Shown here: positions 1 to 7,398 of the stretch, piece by piece
Numbering within the stretch: position 1 is the first letter of the stretch
Layout of the letters: every line of letters starts with the position of its first letter
Virus record (IMG/VR): IMGVR_UViG_3300048554_000375
Coordinates: 1-25,605 of that record
Reading direction: 5' to 3' (one strand)
From: a virus
DNA: 25,605 nucleotides
Position numbers and translations under genes: made by a program
The notes under the pieces: model-generated
Told to the model about the DNA's origin: nothing
The model's database searches: none
What the model saw: the letters and a program-made list of their open reading frames with translations, nothing else

Positions 1-640
1 GGAGATATTGTGCCCTTTCGGGGATTTTCTCGGTTAGGTAATCTTCCGCTTGCGTGAGAATATTTCTGATATCCTCATCGGCATATTCCTTCCCACCGGA
101 TTCTACATAATCTTTTCCGATGTGTTGTAATGCCCATTTCTTGGCGGCGATTGCTTCCTTTCGTAAGGTTTCCAATGATTGAAAATCTTGGACTTCTTCA
201 AGGGCGGGCTGACTAGATTCCGATTGCTTCTGTGGATTAGCCTTTAGTGATTCGATTTGAGCTTGTAATGCTTCGGCTGTTTCTTCGGCTGACTTTGCTC
301 GGGCGGTCAGTTTATTGACCTGTTTAAGCAGTTTGCCGACAGCTTTGGGCGGTTCAGCTTCTTCCGATTCTGACTCCTCCTCTTCGGCTATCTCTTCCGT
401 TTCCTCCTCCTCCGATTCCTCGGTTTCGGTTGACTGTAAAAGAACATCTGTATCCTGGTCGGTTTCTGCGTCTGCGGTAGTTGTCTCGGGACCAACTTCC
501 ACTTCAGATTCCTGTGAGGGTTCAGCCTCTTCGACTTTCTCAACGAACGATGCCGTTAATTCTTCCAAAGTGGTGATCCCTTGCGTTTGTGTTTCTGCTC
601 CCGATTCAGCCGGAGCCTCGCTTAATTCTGTATCTGCCAT
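1..640 (-). CDS. Head scaffolding-like protein (C-terminus beyond left edge)
   Basis: The visible 213 residues begin MADTELSEAP and run off the left edge without a stop. Residues 38-98 are extremely acidic, with Glu-rich runs. Residues 100-135 (KLLKQVNKL then ETAEALQAQIESL) look like a coiled coil, and the later part is helical and charged (RKEAIAAKKWALQHIGKDY). This composition and the place downstream of terminase and portal fit a capsid assembly scaffold, which in T7-like phages precedes the major capsid gene; that gene would lie past the left edge. The start is uncertain. An in-frame ATG at 706 would add 22 residues beginning MGCGVPYRCAEKRKSANFKR, basic and unlike the rest. Neither start has a clear Shine-Dalgarno. 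Assignment rests on composition and context, not on a catalytic motif. Confidence 0.7.
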   Translation of the reverse strand, partial: MADTELSEAPAESGAETQTQGITTLEELTASFVEKVEEAEPSQESEVEVGPETTTADAETDQDTDVLLQSTETEESEEEETEEIAEEEESESEEAEPPKAVGKLLKQVNKLTARAKSAEETAEALQAQIESLKANPQKQSESSQPALEEVQDFQSLETLRKEAIAAKKWALQHIGKDYVESGGKEYADEDIRNILTQAEDYLTEKIPERAQYL

Positions 641-731
641 AATTCTGCGTTTAAAGTTCGCACTCTTGCGTTTTTCTGCGCACCGATATGGTACGCCACA
701 TCCCATTATGACAGGGGGCCAAGAAAATTAC

Positions 732-1163
732 TCAGGCAGTTTTAAATATTTCCCACGCTTCCCGATATTTCTCGTGCTTGGCTTTGGAATTGGGGTTGTG
801 CGGGTATACCGCAACTGTCAATGCCCCATCAATCGCAAGGCATGGAATTAGATACCAGGCATCAATGTCAGCGCAGAATATTGCCACCACATCAACCTTG
901 GTGCAGTCCAACGGATATTTTACAACTCGGCCTGTGGTCGTTGAAAATTTATACCTTGCACATCCGTTTTTTCTATCCGAAACACTCGACTTTTCAGAAC
1001 CCTTGATTTGAACATTAAACTTTTTTCCCGCCGAATTTACGACAATGCAGTCTACCGGTAAATGATCCCCAAGGGGGCAAAAAACTTCTAGGCCGTTTTT
1101 TAAAGCTTCAGTAAAGAAAATCTGCTCGTAGATATAGCCTTTACGCTTCGTGTTCTTCGTCAT
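732..1163 (-). CDS. Free-standing PD-(D/E)XK nuclease (PDDEXK_5-like)
   Basis: The 143-residue protein carries a PD-(D/E)XK nuclease core: Glu13 in the first helix (GYIYEQIFFTEAL), Pro36-Val-Asp38 on the first catalytic strand, and Gln52-Ile-Lys54 (FNVQIKGSEK) as the QxK form of the last motif. It continues with the VDVVAIFCADIDAWYLIP strand pair common in the I-Ssp6803I-like family (Pfam PDDEXK_5). That family includes intron-encoded homing endonucleases and related free-standing nucleases. The start at 1163 is preferred because the frame upstream (to 1193) lies inside the preceding gene; overlap with it is 23 bases. It sits between small head-cluster genes and the scaffold, an unusual place for a replication enzyme. 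A homing role is inferred; a resolvase or packaging nuclease is the alternative. Confidence 0.7.
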   Translation of the reverse strand: MTKNTKRKGYIYEQIFFTEALKNGLEVFCPLGDHLPVDCIVVNSAGKKFNVQIKGSEKSSVSDRKNGCARYKFSTTTGRVVKYPLDCTKVDVVAIFCADIDAWYLIPCLAIDGALTVAVYPHNPNSKAKHEKYREAWEIFKTA

Positions 1164-1344
1164 CTTCGAGGTCGATATCGCTTTCAAACTCAATCACCTC
1201 ATCGTCCATCCATTCCTCTATATCCGCTAAAACGATCTTGGCCATGTCATGGTCTTCAATGTCGCTCTCTTCAAGCCAGCGGTTAAGCAAAGCCCGATGT
1301 TCGTTTTTAAATTGCTGATGGGGTGTCAGTGTCTCTTTCGGCAT
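1141..1344 (-). CDS. Small acidic hypothetical protein
   Basis: The 67-residue protein is not recognised. It is strongly acidic, especially the last third (EEWMDDEVIEFESDIDLEDDEEHEA), and probably helical. It overlaps the preceding gene by 38 bases and the following nuclease gene by 23 bases, which supports translation in this frame within a polycistronic late message. It has no Cys pairs, signal peptide or membrane segment. An accessory head-assembly or DNA-mimic role is imaginable from charge alone but is not shown. Confidence 0.6.
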   Translation of the reverse strand: MPKETLTPHQQFKNEHRALLNRWLEESDIEDHDMAKIVLADIEEWMDDEVIEFESDIDLEDDEEHEA

Positions 1345-1537
1345 TTTCTAAGCTTTCTACGATTCGGGTTAAACCAGCAATCTCACCGCTAAGTCGGGCG
1401 AGTTTTTGAGGGTTATCCACATGGGTATAGTCCTGAAAATCGACCAGGCACATATCCCGCTGTTCTTTAATAAAATCTTTTATTACGAGCCATTCAGTCT
1501 GTTCGCCGAGGCCGTTTATTGCATCACCTAGTGTCAT
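1307..1537 (-). CDS. Small hypothetical phage protein
   Basis: The 76-residue protein begins MTLGDAINGLGEQTEWLVIK and has a helical C-terminal half (PQKLARLSGEIAGLTRIVESLEN). This resembles small unnamed proteins often found next to portal genes in podoviruses. Its ATG overlaps the stop of the preceding basic gene by 4 bases (ATGA), a sign of translational coupling. The gene also contains a perfect DnaA-box 9-mer on the plus strand, probably by chance. Function is unknown. Confidence 0.7.
   Translation of the reverse strand: MTLGDAINGLGEQTEWLVIKDFIKEQRDMCLVDFQDYTHVDNPQKLARLSGEIAGLTRIVESLENAERDTDTPSAI
1413..1421 (+). promoter_or_regulatory. Consensus DnaA box inside a gene
   Basis: TTATCCACA matches the bacterial DnaA box consensus exactly. 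It lies inside the small gene at 1307-1537. It is listed because the phage encodes an orphan DnaA domain IV protein and a second perfect box exists in the SSB gene. A single 9-mer can occur by chance, and there is no cluster of boxes or AT-rich unwinding element beside it. Confidence 0.2.
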
Positions 1538-1884
1538 TTTTTCCTTCTTATTGGTTTAACTCTTCTGCCCATGCCAACCTTTGATTTCTCCGCCTTCTTC
1601 CGTTTCAATTGGCTCTTGCTCATCTCCGATTTTAGCTTGGGCGTTTTACTCGAAACTCTTTTAGTCGGGCGGCAGTATTCATTCGCCTTACCCTGTCCAC
1701 ATGGTTTGCCGGTCCGTGTATCTTGCCACTTTTCAGCACCCCATCTTTTTAACGAAGATCCAGCCGGAGACTTCTTAACCTGTCCCTTCGACTTTCGGCA
1801 CTTGGCAATCTGCTGAGATGCTCGGGCGGATGGAAATACCTTTACCCGAGCCTTTACCTTTTTGTAGCAAGCGTCCTTTGGCAT
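1534..1884 (-). CDS. Very basic small protein (MPKDACYKKVKAR family, DUF5872-like)
   Basis: The 116-residue protein is extremely basic. It opens MPKDACYKKVKARVKVFPSA, a start shared by a family of small proteins in phages and large DNA viruses; from memory this resembles DUF5872, and a profile search would settle it. Residues 44-80 contain KRWGAEKWQDTRTGKPCG and a second Cys (EYCRPTKR), and the end is a Lys/Arg tail (RRVKPIRRKK). Four Cys occur (6, 29, 62, 71). It starts one base after the stop of the preceding basic gene. DNA binding or condensation in the virion is inferred from charge. Confidence 0.75.
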   Translation of the reverse strand: MPKDACYKKVKARVKVFPSARASQQIAKCRKSKGQVKKSPAGSSLKRWGAEKWQDTRTGKPCGQGKANEYCRPTKRVSSKTPKLKSEMSKSQLKRKKAEKSKVGMGRRVKPIRRKK

Positions 1885-1885
1885 C

Positions 1886-2164
1886 TTACCACTTCACCTT
1901 GTTTGCCCAGTAAGCCGCCGAAGTTTTTCCCTTGGCAATATTCTTCCCATGACGAGCTTTAAACGATGCCCGCTTTTTCTTCATTGCCGAACTCTCACCC
2001 TTTTTCGGTTTGCCCGCAGTCTTTGCACCCTGTTGGCCGAAGCGAATCATTTTATCCTTCCCATCATCTTTAACTAAAACCACATGAGATTTAGTCGGAT
2101 GGTTGGGAGTTCGCTTCGGTTTTGAATATCCGGCGAATGTAATTCCTCGGTAAACCTTACTCAC
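1886..2164 (-). CDS. Basic conserved phage protein (RFGQQG...FKARHGKNIAKG)
   Basis: The 92-residue protein has the block MIRFGQQGAKTAGKPK followed by FKARHGKNIAKGKTSAAYWA and the end NKVKW. This pattern recurs in a family of short uncharacterised proteins of marine phages and is recognised here from family knowledge. It is strongly basic. The start is GTG at 2164, which overlaps the TGA of the preceding micro-gene (GTGA), so translation is probably coupled; no separate Shine-Dalgarno is seen. It lies second in a run of three very basic small genes after the portal. Its role is unknown, possibly nucleic-acid binding in the head. Confidence 0.8.
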   Translation of the reverse strand: MSKVYRGITFAGYSKPKRTPNHPTKSHVVLVKDDGKDKMIRFGQQGAKTAGKPKKGESSAMKKKRASFKARHGKNIAKGKTSAAYWANKVKW

Positions 2165-2271
2165 TTTTTATTAGGCATTTTCTTCTTAGGCATTTTTTTC
2201 CGACCCATTGCTTTTGCTTTTTTAGACGGCCTTCCGACCTTCGATCCGTATGTTCCTTTTCCGTATGGCAT
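2161..2271 (-). CDS. 36-residue Lys/Gly-rich microprotein
   Basis: This short gene encodes 36 residues starting MPYGKGTYGSKVGRPSKKAK and ending in three Lys-rich units (GRKKMPKKKMPNKK). Similar MPYGKGTYG starts occur in small phage proteins beside portal genes. A good Shine-Dalgarno (AAGGAA, 6-7 bases upstream) follows directly after the portal stop. The stop overlaps the GTG start of the next gene. Strong ribosome site, coupling and composition make it a real gene. About half the residues are Lys, Arg or Gly, which suggests an unstructured nucleic-acid-binding peptide. Confidence 0.75.
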   Translation of the reverse strand: MPYGKGTYGSKVGRPSKKAKAMGRKKMPKKKMPNKK

Positions 2272-2287
2272 AATATTTCCTTTTTAT

Positions 2288-4360
2288 TTAAGCGGCCATC
2301 GATGTGCCTGGTACATTGCCGGGGGCAGTACCTAGCTGGCCAATTATTGCGTTTCTTTGTTGAGCTTGCATCATTTCGAGCTGTCCCGCATATGTCTGAA
2401 GTCTCTTTGCAAAGTTCTCATCCTCTTGCATCCTTTGCTGTACATCGGTTGCTGGCACTTCGGGAGTTCCCTGAAGGTACTCTTGTAACTTCTGTAAACG
2501 AAGTTGAGAATTTACACCCTGTTGAGGTACATTAACCACTTGTCCCGATGCAATCTTAGCAATGTCTGCGGAAGTTTCTTGGATCTCCTTGTCGGTTGCT
2601 TCTTCAACTGGGGCGATCAATTGACCGGCTAAGTTAGGATCGATTGCTTCCAAAACTTTACGAAGATATACATCATATCGACCAACTCCTTGACGGTCAT
2701 AAGTTGACATTAATTTACCAACAGTATCCAACTTTTGAAGAACCTTTTCCTCATCCTGATTCATCGAGTTCCATGTGATATTAAAATCATAAACCTCGGC
2801 AGTCTCATCGAGCATGAGCATCGCACCCTGTTCATTATTTGTTACCCGAAACCATATCTGTGGACCGCCGTAAGTTCTGTCTAGACACCATACCCGATTT
2901 AAAATCTGTTTGAATCCATTAAGCCACTGATTTACCAAGTGCTGTCGAATGCTGTTCGCTTCAACTGCGTCTTCGGCGGAGGTTGCTCGGCCGGTTATCT
3001 TATTGGCGAGTTGTCTGATTTGCATCTCCACCTCCATCGAGGCTTGCGAATACCTCGGGATCTCCATGAAACCAACTTCTCCCCTTCGGCGGACTGCCAA
3101 GGTTGCCCCTGGGCCTATCCTCTCGGGACGGCGGCCAGCCAAATGTTCCACGGGTGGCAAGGTACTCATCGAGGCGCGGTCTCGCCGCGCATCCATCTCA
3201 GTTTTTACTGAAATTTGATAACTCTTTAAAAGTTCAGGGTAACCTCGGGAATCGAGTAGTCGGTGATTTAGGTTCTCCCTAGTTATGCAGACAAATGGAT
3301 ATCTGCCCTCATCATATTCCATCGGACTATGAAAACCATGCCCTTCAGCTTCATCCGCCCAGCAAGTAATCGTGCAAATAGGTACATCGTCTTCATCCAA
3401 TTCCTTACGATATGTCGTAATAACTCGGACCATGCCTTCATAATCCTGTGTGCCGTAAAAATTACCGGTATCGTAGGACATTAAATCAGAACTATAACTT
3501 TCAGGTGCATAAAAGCCCTTACTGTTCTCAAGTACCTCCTCAATCCACTTCTTATCCCATCCCTCATTGACCTTCTGCATGAGTGCTTCGGGAGAATAAT
3601 AGTGAATGCAGTGAATGCTCCTGGCAGATTCCAAATCAATTACATTTGAATCGATGATTATTTCTCTGCCCAATTCATACGCCTTAATTGCCGGACGATT
3701 TACAACAGCTTTCTCAGTCGGAACTTTCGATACTCCTTTATTGCGAAGTTCATTAATCATCTTCCGAACTCTCCGCTTTTTCAGATTCGGGAATAGCGGG
3801 AATAACATCTCCTCGACTCCCTCCTTCATCTCGGGATCTTGTATCGCCATTGCAAGCTCGGGACTCATTTGAGCAATCTCTTCGAGGCTAATATCCTTAA
3901 ATACTCTTGTGGTTTCACGCTTCCAGTAAGTACCGAAAAAAGTGATACCATTTTGCAATAAATAGTTTGCTCCTATAGCGGCTTCCCGAGGAAGTTCCGT
4001 CATTGAGTTCATTCGCCATTTCAGAAATTCGCTTACCATCTTAGCACTGCCAATGTCGGAACTTTCGACGGGAGCGGCTACGAGGTTGGCTTGGCTGAGT
4101 GACTGACTAAGTAAGGCTACATCCCCATCAATCAACGGGTTTACCAAGTTTGGCTCGAGATCACTTGCCCCGTCCCAAGGGAATGCTTCCGGTCCGTTCT
4201 TCTTTCCGCTTTCATCTTTGCCAGCCCACTCGTTAAATCGACACTCCCTACCCTGTTCCGCTTTATCCATCCAAAAGCTCAAGTCTGCTTTCGCATCTTC
4301 AAACTCCTTTTTGATGGCATCTACATCGGGTCCTTTTTCGCTAAATTCCTGTATTTCCAT
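2288..4360 (-). CDS. Portal protein
   Basis: The 690-residue protein has the size and features of a podovirus portal. It has a charged helical N-terminus (EFEDAKADLSFWMDKAEQGR), then PEAFPWDGASDLEPN and NPLIDGDVALLSQS near residues 58-86, then a mixed alpha/beta body. The C-terminal part is Gln-rich and helical (QQRMQEDENFAKRL), as in the portal barrel. Portals form the dodecameric ring at the head vertex that binds terminase and passes DNA. A Shine-Dalgarno GGAG lies 7 bases before the ATG, inside the end of the upstream gene, which overlaps by 20 bases. Position after terminase fits. It seems closer to P22-like or environmental podovirus portals than to the shorter T7 type; that subgroup is inferred. 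Confidence 0.85.
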   Translation of the reverse strand: MEIQEFSEKGPDVDAIKKEFEDAKADLSFWMDKAEQGRECRFNEWAGKDESGKKNGPEAFPWDGASDLEPNLVNPLIDGDVALLSQSLSQANLVAAPVESSDIGSAKMVSEFLKWRMNSMTELPREAAIGANYLLQNGITFFGTYWKRETTRVFKDISLEEIAQMSPELAMAIQDPEMKEGVEEMLFPLFPNLKKRRVRKMINELRNKGVSKVPTEKAVVNRPAIKAYELGREIIIDSNVIDLESARSIHCIHYYSPEALMQKVNEGWDKKWIEEVLENSKGFYAPESYSSDLMSYDTGNFYGTQDYEGMVRVITTYRKELDEDDVPICTITCWADEAEGHGFHSPMEYDEGRYPFVCITRENLNHRLLDSRGYPELLKSYQISVKTEMDARRDRASMSTLPPVEHLAGRRPERIGPGATLAVRRRGEVGFMEIPRYSQASMEVEMQIRQLANKITGRATSAEDAVEANSIRQHLVNQWLNGFKQILNRVWCLDRTYGGPQIWFRVTNNEQGAMLMLDETAEVYDFNITWNSMNQDEEKVLQKLDTVGKLMSTYDRQGVGRYDVYLRKVLEAIDPNLAGQLIAPVEEATDKEIQETSADIAKIASGQVVNVPQQGVNSQLRLQKLQEYLQGTPEVPATDVQQRMQEDENFAKRLQTYAGQLEMMQAQQRNAIIGQLGTAPGNVPGTSMAA

Positions 4361-4613
4361 TTTTAATCTCCAATTCTAACATTATTTTTTTTAAATTACT
4401 CAGGGCTCTTTTTTCGATCCGTCTCATCGTCTCAAAACCAACCCCGCTAAAGTCAGCTATCTCTTGTAAAGTATGACTCCTCGGATCTCTTCCCGCCTCA
4501 AATGCAGACAAGCCCTCCTCTACCACCATTTCCCTCAACATCAGATCAATCCGCTTCTCCGTCTGATCAGGCGATTCGATACAAATCATCGTCTCCCTCG
4601 ACTTTTTTGACAT
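4341..4613 (-). CDS. Sigma region 4-like HTH protein, late cluster
   Basis: The 90-residue protein contains a helix-turn-helix closely resembling region 4 of sigma70 factors: TLQEIADFSGVGFETMRR followed by IEKRALSNLKK, residues about 52-80. Region 4 contacts the -35 element and the flap of RNA polymerase. No regions 2 or 3 are present, so it cannot be a whole sigma factor. The start at 4613 is chosen because upstream in-frame codons lie inside the previous gene. It overlaps the portal start by 20 bases. A second protein with the same signature is encoded in the early operon. A role in redirecting host RNA polymerase, or simple DNA binding, is inferred. Confidence 0.7.
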   Translation of the reverse strand: MSKKSRETMICIESPDQTEKRIDLMLREMVVEEGLSAFEAGRDPRSHTLQEIADFSGVGFETMRRIEKRALSNLKKIMLELEIKNGNTGI

Positions 4614-4923
4614 AAATTTCCGATTTTGGAGGGTGATTGGCTCCTGGTCTCTTAACGCACCTCGCAATCCCTTCCCGATCATCAAAATGAATGAGCATAA
4701 GGCGGGGATTTGGGACGAGTTTAAGCACCCTAGCCTTTTCTATCTGCTTTGCCGGCGGGGCGGGCAGTTCGATTTTACCATCCGATTCCTCAGACCAAAT
4801 CTTCTGACAGCTAGAACGAGGGATGCCCACCCCTTTACTTACCTTTGGCCAGCTTAATCCAGTCTTCCGTAAAATTACCACTTGGTCCCTCTGCATTTGA
4901 CTCCACTTTTTAGTTACTCCCAT
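4567..4923 (-). CDS. HTH DNA-binding protein next to large terminase
   Basis: The 118-residue protein starts MGVTKKWSQMQRDQVVIL and has a homeodomain-like helix-turn-helix (RKTGLSWPKVSKGVGIPRSS, residues 18-37). A linker and a basic C-terminal part follow (VKRPGANHPPKSEIYVKK). A strong Shine-Dalgarno (GGAGGAGG) lies 9 bases upstream of the ATG and is formed by the last codons of the large terminase gene, whose stop is only 2 bases away. It overlaps the sigma-like gene by 47 bases. It could be a late regulator, or a small terminase subunit in an unusual position after the large subunit. The gene at 6889 is the better small-terminase candidate by its C-terminal pattern. Confidence 0.65.
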   Translation of the reverse strand: MGVTKKWSQMQRDQVVILRKTGLSWPKVSKGVGIPRSSCQKIWSEESDGKIELPAPPAKQIEKARVLKLVPNPRLMLIHFDDREGIARCVKRPGANHPPKSEIYVKKVEGDDDLYRIA

Positions 4924-4925
4924 AA

Positions 4926-6560
4926 TTAATATCCTCCTCCACCCGTTGAAATTAATTCGTCCTCGCTGAAATACTCGAAGTTGCCGATGCAAAAATATCT
5001 ACATACATCAACAAAATCTTTGGAAAAATCCTTCAAGTTTCCAGGAGTGTATGCCTGAAGACAACTTATGAGATTTTGACATTCATCCGAAAACATCAAT
5101 TTAGGCTTATTATCCAAATCCATCGGTTTATCCCGATCCCATGCGAGTAAATTATTAATAGCCTGAAGTCCTGTTTCGATGTCTAACGCTTCGGCCGGCT
5201 GAACGATTATATCTTCATCCATTAAATCATCGATAATGTTAGAAGATCCTTCTGACTTCTGATAGCTCGCCGCTCCCAAACGAGGGTCGATTATGCGGAT
5301 GACCTCACTATCCCCACATACCTTCTCCATTCTTCTAATCTCATCGGCATAATCCGCCAGGCCGTACCCGTTCGGTTGGGCCGCCTCGCCGGCACTTAGC
5401 TTGTCCTTTGTCAGATCAATCCATCCTCCCCATGTGTCGAAGTCAGGAAACTCCTTAACCGCCCAGGCGACCCCGTGAGGATCGATTGCAAAGAGGACCA
5501 TTGTCCAAGGCTTCGCTCCCGCCGGATCAATTGACATTACCCAATTGGCATCTTTGAAATCGGGGAGTTTGTCAGATGTTACGAAGTTTTTATCGGTCAA
5601 ATTAGGGAAAATGGCCCTAGACTGCCTCACAGGCACTCCATATGCCCGACAAAGAATCGTTTCCCTCTTCTCCCCCTCTAATTGATTCTTCATCGCCGCC
5701 CAGCCGCCAAAGGGATTCGCCGCTGTATGGAAATAAACCACAGAACTGGCTTTGCGGATGGGCTGTTGAACGAGGGGGACTTCTTCGCCGTCTAATAGAT
5801 CCGCTTTCGTTGACTCTATGGTGCGGGCTCCCGTGAGCATCGATTTTACTACGCTGTTCCATCCGTCTACTGCGGTGAAGGAAATTAATCCACTTGCCGG
5901 TCGAACTACTCCATCATGTGGACTCTCATGCGATCTTGTTACGCATCTAAATCTTAGCGTATTCACCCACGACATTGGCACCAATTCGTCAGCCCAAAAT
6001 CCAATGTTATGGGTGCCGGTTACCGGCGGAGAGGGACATCCGATTTCTCCACCCTCAATTGTGCTGATGTCCTGACTCCAATTTCTAAAGATGCACTCGG
6101 ACCGGTTGGGCAAAGTAAACTTTGAGGCAGTAAATCCATTACGAAGGCTGTACATTACATATCCGACCTTACCTCTGCCTAACGATTTTAACTCTTTTGG
6201 GAGGTATTTGAAAACGAGTTTTTGCTGAAATTGGATCGAATTTGCCGATGTTTCTGTTAAACACCAAATAATTGTGCCTGGATTCTCGACTAAAGTCTGA
6301 ACAACTCTCTTCGCACAAAGCTCGGACTTGCCAGCCCTATTCCCTCCCATAAGCAGAATTTCCGAGTGAGTCTTTAACTGCTCATCCGCTAACTTCCATG
6401 TATCAAGTTCAAACCCATGCCGGTAAGGATCATCCTTCTCGAGCTTGATCGCTTCCTCACGCTTTTCCCAATATGCGAGGATTGATTCGGGGCTCATGGA
6501 CAGCATCTCTGATTTGGTCAGAGGCGGTAAGGCGGGGTGCGGTGTCCAGGTAAGTGGCAT
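4926..6560 (-). CDS. terL: Terminase large subunit
   Basis: The 544-residue protein is the DNA-packaging motor ATPase and nuclease. Walker A is GGNRAGKS (residues 72-79), and Walker B with catalytic Glu is IGFWADE (186-192). The RNase H-fold nuclease has Asp345 (MSIDPAG), Asp425 (IIDPRLGAAS) and Asp518 (FVDVCRYF). The Gly-rich C-terminus (STGGGGY) supplies the ribosome site of the next gene. The ATG at 6560 lacks a clear Shine-Dalgarno. A TTG at 6656, preceded by the G7AG6 tract, would add 32 residues (MAARRSPRPIVSHKK...). The shorter form is preferred because it begins MPLTWTPHPALPP, a plausible terminase start. Function is secure; the start is not. Confidence 0.93.
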   Translation of the reverse strand: MPLTWTPHPALPPLTKSEMLSMSPESILAYWEKREEAIKLEKDDPYRHGFELDTWKLADEQLKTHSEILLMGGNRAGKSELCAKRVVQTLVENPGTIIWCLTETSANSIQFQQKLVFKYLPKELKSLGRGKVGYVMYSLRNGFTASKFTLPNRSECIFRNWSQDISTIEGGEIGCPSPPVTGTHNIGFWADELVPMSWVNTLRFRCVTRSHESPHDGVVRPASGLISFTAVDGWNSVVKSMLTGARTIESTKADLLDGEEVPLVQQPIRKASSVVYFHTAANPFGGWAAMKNQLEGEKRETILCRAYGVPVRQSRAIFPNLTDKNFVTSDKLPDFKDANWVMSIDPAGAKPWTMVLFAIDPHGVAWAVKEFPDFDTWGGWIDLTKDKLSAGEAAQPNGYGLADYADEIRRMEKVCGDSEVIRIIDPRLGAASYQKSEGSSNIIDDLMDEDIIVQPAEALDIETGLQAINNLLAWDRDKPMDLDNKPKLMFSDECQNLISCLQAYTPGNLKDFSKDFVDVCRYFCIGNFEYFSEDELISTGGGGY

Positions 6561-6662
6561 TAGTTCGATTTTAGCAGACTGGAGGGCGAGTGGTACGCAA
6601 TTGGGCAAAATTTTTTTATGGGACACAATCGGTCTCGGTGATCGGCGGGCCGCCAAATCCGA

Positions 6663-6676
6663 CCCCCCTCCCCCCC
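6663..6676 (-). repeat. Homopolymer tract G7AG6 upstream of terL
   Basis: The plus strand reads C6 T C7, so the terL sense strand carries G7AG6. It lies 7-20 bases before the possible TTG start and about 100 bases before the preferred ATG of terL. It contains GGAGG, the anti-Shine-Dalgarno complement. It could also fold into a G-quadruplex or slip during replication. Assembly error in such a run is also possible. Confidence 0.6.
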
Positions 6677-6735
6677 TGGTGGAGTTAACCGATTTAATTA
6701 CACAACTTGCACGATCCTAGAGCATTTACATAAAG

Positions 6736-6778
6736 CACTAATAATCAGTGGCTTAATATTTACACTAATTTCGTGTAA
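6736..6778. promoter_or_regulatory. Tandem operator-like inverted repeats
   Basis: CACTAATAATCAGTG (6736-6750) and TTACACTAATTTCGTGTAA (6760-6778) are both inverted repeats, and the CACTAAT half-site recurs at a 27-base step. A further ATAGTGATTAT follows at 6778. Such spacing, in a region between divergent genes, fits binding of a dimeric HTH regulator, perhaps the plus-strand HTH protein itself. Seen in sequence; binding is inferred. Confidence 0.4.
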
Positions 6779-6814
6779 TAGTGATTATGTCTAATTGTTC
6801 TTGCCATTATCCTT

Positions 6815-6834
6815 ATTGAGATTACTTTCTCAAT
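6815..6834. promoter_or_regulatory. Perfect 7-base inverted repeat (operator candidate)
   Basis: ATTGAGA and TCTCAAT flank a 6-base spacer, 55 bases before the plus-strand HTH gene. The arms are perfect. There is no T-run after it, so an operator is more likely than a terminator. Confidence 0.4.
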
Positions 6835-6888
6835 TGCTTACACCGATAAATATTTAAAAATTGAAAAGTTATTCGTGCATTAGTTTTT

Positions 6889-7398
6889 ATGCCTACTGAA
6901 AAAAAGAGAGTTGCGATAGAAGCTGATAATCTTCCGGCTAACCTGATAGTTGAAGAGTCATGCCCAGCGGTCTACACCGCTCAAGGTTTATTCGATAAGA
7001 GACCAGGAGACTACGCCAAGCTGGTTCAAATGCTAACAGATGGAATACCGGTCACTCGGATCAAGAAAGAACTAAAGGTATCCCATAACACTATCGCTGT
7101 GGTTCGGTCCCGAGAGAAAGAGGTAATCGAAGCATCGAAGAAAGTAATGAGAGGATTGATCGGCCATGCTTCACAGCTTGCAGTCGAAAAGATGATCGAG
7201 AAGCTGGATAATGATGAAATACCTAACGGAGTCCTACCAATCGCTACCGGCATTCTAATCGACAAGCATCGCCAGTACGAAGGTGAGCCTACTCAGACTA
7301 TCGAAGTGAAGAAATCTCTTAGCCTGGATGAGATCCGAGCCGAGCTTGCCAATCTGAAGGATGAAAAAATCATCGAGGCCGAAGTCACCGATACATAA
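6889..7398 (+). CDS. HTH protein, candidate terminase small subunit
   Basis: The 169-residue protein is the only plus-strand gene. A helix-turn-helix spans about residues 45-70 (LVQMLTDGIPVTRIKKELKV then SHNTIAVVRSREKEV). The C-terminal half has a helical segment (QLAVEKMIEKLDND) and VLPIATGILIDKHRQYEGEP, a pattern seen in HTH proteins next to terminase genes. Small terminases recognise the packaging site and hand DNA to the large subunit. Placement divergent to terL is unusual, since the two are normally co-directional. No Shine-Dalgarno precedes the ATG, only a T-rich stretch. A transcription regulator acting on the adjoining divergent region is an equal alternative. Confidence 0.6.
   Translation: MPTEKKRVAIEADNLPANLIVEESCPAVYTAQGLFDKRPGDYAKLVQMLTDGIPVTRIKKELKVSHNTIAVVRSREKEVIEASKKVMRGLIGHASQLAVEKMIEKLDNDEIPNGVLPIATGILIDKHRQYEGEPTQTIEVKKSLSLDEIRAELANLKDEKIIEAEVTDT

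Larger units (their letters stand above)
6561..6888. promoter_or_regulatory. Divergent control region between terL and the plus-strand HTH gene
   Basis: This 328-base stretch separates leftward terL from the only rightward gene. It is AT-rich between about 6685 and 6888. Three inverted repeats lie in it: CACT-N7-AGTG (6736-6750), TTACAC-N7-GTGTAA (6760-6778) and ATTGAGA-N6-TCTCAAT (6815-6834). The first two share a CACTAAT core spaced 27 bases apart, as tandem operators often do. No convincing -35/-10 pair was found on either strand. A G7AG6 tract on the minus strand lies at 6663-6676. Confidence 0.6.

Noticed and set aside
315-851. Plus-strand Ser-rich open frame of 178 codons
   Set aside because: It is antisense to the Glu-rich scaffold gene; GAA/GAG codons read backwards give Ser-rich frames. 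It also crosses into the nuclease gene.
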